NCBI RefSeq assembly: GCF_048771995.1
Contig: NC_133063.1
Coordinates: 16,554,063 to 16,618,062 of the forward strand
DNA length: 64,000 nucleotides
Source of the DNA: Taeniopygia guttata
Taxonomy: Eukaryota; Chordata; Aves; Passeriformes; Estrildidae
Direction of reading: 5' to 3'
This document shows positions 61,695-64,000 of the stretch, one piece after another; position 1 is the first letter of the stretch, and every line of letters begins with the position of its first letter. The position numbers were made by a program, and so were the translations under genes. The notes beneath the pieces were generated by a model. That model ran no database searches. It was given only the letters and a program-made list of their open reading frames with translations, and was not told the origin of the DNA.

Positions 61695-64000
61695 CTGCAA
61701 GTAATGAGAGAATAATGTAAGTGATTCTGATACTATTATTGGTGCTGATACATATTTTCAAATAAAGACTCCAAACAAAAATTTAACCAGTGAAAATGTG
61801 TGATTTTGCAAATAAGGCTACATTCTAGTGGATAATATCAACTAAAAAGTCTTTTGCTTCTCAGTGAAGCCATTCAACATCACATATTTAAGATGTTCCA
61901 ATATTTCAAAGTAAAAAAGAGTCCAAATAATTGTAACTTCTGCATCAGTTATGTCATCCCACACACTAGATTTTCCTTTACTAGTAGATAATACTATTCA
62001 CAGTAAGATACACAAAATCATTCCTCCTATCCTTACTCTTCCAGTCTGTTAAGGTTGGTTCATCTCTGCTTCCATCAAAATTTAAAAGGCACAGCCAAAA
62101 AAGCCCTCAAGAGCTTTCAGCAGACAAAAAAAAAAAAAAAAAGCACATCAAGAAGTCTGGCCAGTTCGGGGCACTGTGCCAATGACATGCAGTAATAATT
62201 TTAGTATCTGTTCATTTTCTATACTCTTTAATATATCTGCTCTTAAAGAAGCTGGATTTATCTGCTAAATTAATCCTACAAAATTCCCCTTTCAACTACA
62301 TCTGTGTTTGCAAGAGGTGGCATCATGACAACATCTGCACTGGAGACACCTACAGAGTTCAAAACTTTTTCGTGACCATAGGCTGTGTGCCCTTAAAAAA
62401 AAAATCACCCCACACATTAAAGGCACATTAAAGAATTAAATGGTAGCTAAAAAATATTGGGTGCCCCATCTCAGGAAAAACAGTGATCAACCTTTTCAAG
62501 AATCATGGATAAAGCCAGCTCACCCTGGCTTAAAAGATTTTATGTGTTTCACTCCAAGAATATACTAATTTTCCAATGAGTGCTGGAAATTCTACTTTAC
62601 AGTAATGGTCCCATCCCAGAGTGTAATGATGATGCACTGACATTTCTGGTGATTAACCATTACAAAGCAAATATGGAAGTTCCATTAATAAACATACCAA
62701 AATCTTACCTCACATATAATTAAGTACAGCTCTGTGCTTGGCAGACTCAAATTTTACCCAAAACACCCCCTGATGCTTGGAAAATAGACTCAGATAAACT
62801 TAAAAGCTTGTTAAGCATCTGCAAACATTCAGAAATATGAAAAATGTTGGGGTTTTTCCCTTCTCTCATCTCTCATACACACCAGAACAAAAGCAACATC
62901 TACAGCCTATAGAGCCTTACAATACGCTTCGCTGCATAACTAAAGACCTTGGGGAGGAATGAAATTATTTGGCTGTGAATTGCTCTAGTTTATACCAGCA
63001 AAAGCTCCATAGTGCAGCCTGTGTGAACACATTTGAATTGTTCTATTTCCGAAACAATAAGCTGTGGTCCCTTTATACTAATGTGTTTACATCCATGCAA
63101 GGGATGTATATCAGAGTGGCTAAACTTTGTAAGACAAAAATGCTTGCTCCAGTCAGGCACATCCTGCTAACAAAAGCAAGTAACACCTACTGGGATAAGC
63201 TACACAGGCATAAAAAGACCTTGCAGGACTTAAGCACCAGATAAAGCAGCAAAAAAAGCTGTTTAACTTAGCCTGCAAAGCCTAAACTAGGTATATTACA
63301 TAAAGTAGGCAAAATTGAAAGACCTGTCTTGGACAAAAAATAACTGGTTTAATTTTGGAAGTGAATCCAGATCCCACAGTCAAAAACCAAACAGAAACAA
63401 ATGCACTACAATAAAAGCAACAAGAATTAGACAAAAACAGAATTAATTTTTCTGATTTTTTTTAATATTCCAAATATTTTAATTCAGCTAAGTTTTGTGA
63501 ATCCTATTCTGTTTGTTAATAACAGTCACCTGTTAATAAATAAATTATTTACCTATAAATGTTATTGTTTATGGATAAATGTTATCCATAATAAATATAC
63601 AGGCTCATATTCTTCCAACACCAGAGTCTTTGCAACAACAGTCAATAACCTTTCCTATTTTACATTCCCATTGATCTCTTCAGAAAAATCCACTTAAAAA
63701 CCTTACATGTCTCAGCCTCTCATCCAATATAGAACAAACTCCAATCCCCTCCTGCACAGTATATACAGACCTCTTTATCATAGGCAGCTATGACAAGATA
63801 TTTGCACTAATACAAGGTTCAGAACAAGCAATGCCGTATCAGCAGTCACTAGGTGGAATCAATTGACTAACCACTGACAGAAAAGAAGCATTTTAGCTGT
63901 TTCTTACACAGTGAACACCTTTTTGTAGTAATTCTTCATTCCAATGACTACAGCTCTTGCAGAGCTGTCACTAAACTCATGACAAGCTACAGAAAATACA
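61695..64000 (-). other. CEMIP2: CEMIP2 intron, partial, running off the right edge
   Basis: No exon could be found here. In particular, the segment expected before DAGIWYL (a conserved WIAHPNNNLIN-type stretch) is absent, so the previous exon lies past 64,000. The stretch is AT-rich with a 17-nt poly(A) at 62,126-62,142. No transposon was recognised. Confidence 0.7.

Noticed and set aside
1..64000. tRNA, rRNA, CRISPR or bacterial gene clusters
   Set aside because: No tRNA box pairs, rRNA cores, spaced direct-repeat arrays or operon-like packing were seen. Content is vertebrate nuclear DNA.

Overview
This window reads as nuclear DNA from a bird, probably a songbird. Three kinds of evidence point that way. 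It has several truncated CR1 LINEs, some still ending in the CR1 terminal octamer ATTCTGTG. It has LTRs of the avian ERVL and ERVK-like types known from zebra finch and chicken. Its one recognisable gene is a vertebrate gene with small introns (about 0.5 to 2.5 kb). There is no bacterial-style gene packing, operon, CRISPR array or phage. The species assignment is inferred from remembered repeat families, not from a search.

Gene: the right-hand quarter (about 44.3-64 kb) carries the 3' half of CEMIP2 (TMEM2) on the minus strand. CEMIP2 encodes a type II membrane protein that acts in cell-surface hyaluronan turnover. I could place fourteen consecutive coding exons between 61,694 and the TAA stop at 46,490. 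All fourteen splice in phase, giving 2,106 nt, or 701 codons plus stop. No frameshift or premature stop was seen. They cover the late parallel beta-helix region and the C-terminal GG-type lectin-like domain. The cytoplasmic tail, membrane anchor, G8 domain and first GG domain lie beyond the right edge. One intron uses a GC donor, inferred because it is the only donor there that keeps frame. The likely 3' UTR runs to about 44.34 kb.

Left three quarters (1 to about 44.3 kb): I see no real protein-coding gene. It is AT-rich intergenic DNA with an ERVL-like LTR at 1.65-2.05 kb, a perfect 171-copy CCTCT array at 10.6-11.4 kb, CR1 fragments near 16.3, 19.4, 30.2, 38.8, 42.3 and 43.8 kb, two LTR-like segments at 39.6 and 41.8 kb, and small tandem repeats. 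In human the next gene past the CEMIP2 3' end is TRPM3, so this is probably the CEMIP2-TRPM3 interval. In birds that block is expected on chromosome Z.

Inside CEMIP2, one intron holds an antisense CR1 of about 1.2 kb followed by an old ERVL-type LTR. The intron after the first visible exon carries a decayed copy of part of that exon, differing only by transitions over 38 bp. That relic, the GC-AG intron and the very long perfect pentanucleotide array are the most unusual items. I found no new biochemical system.
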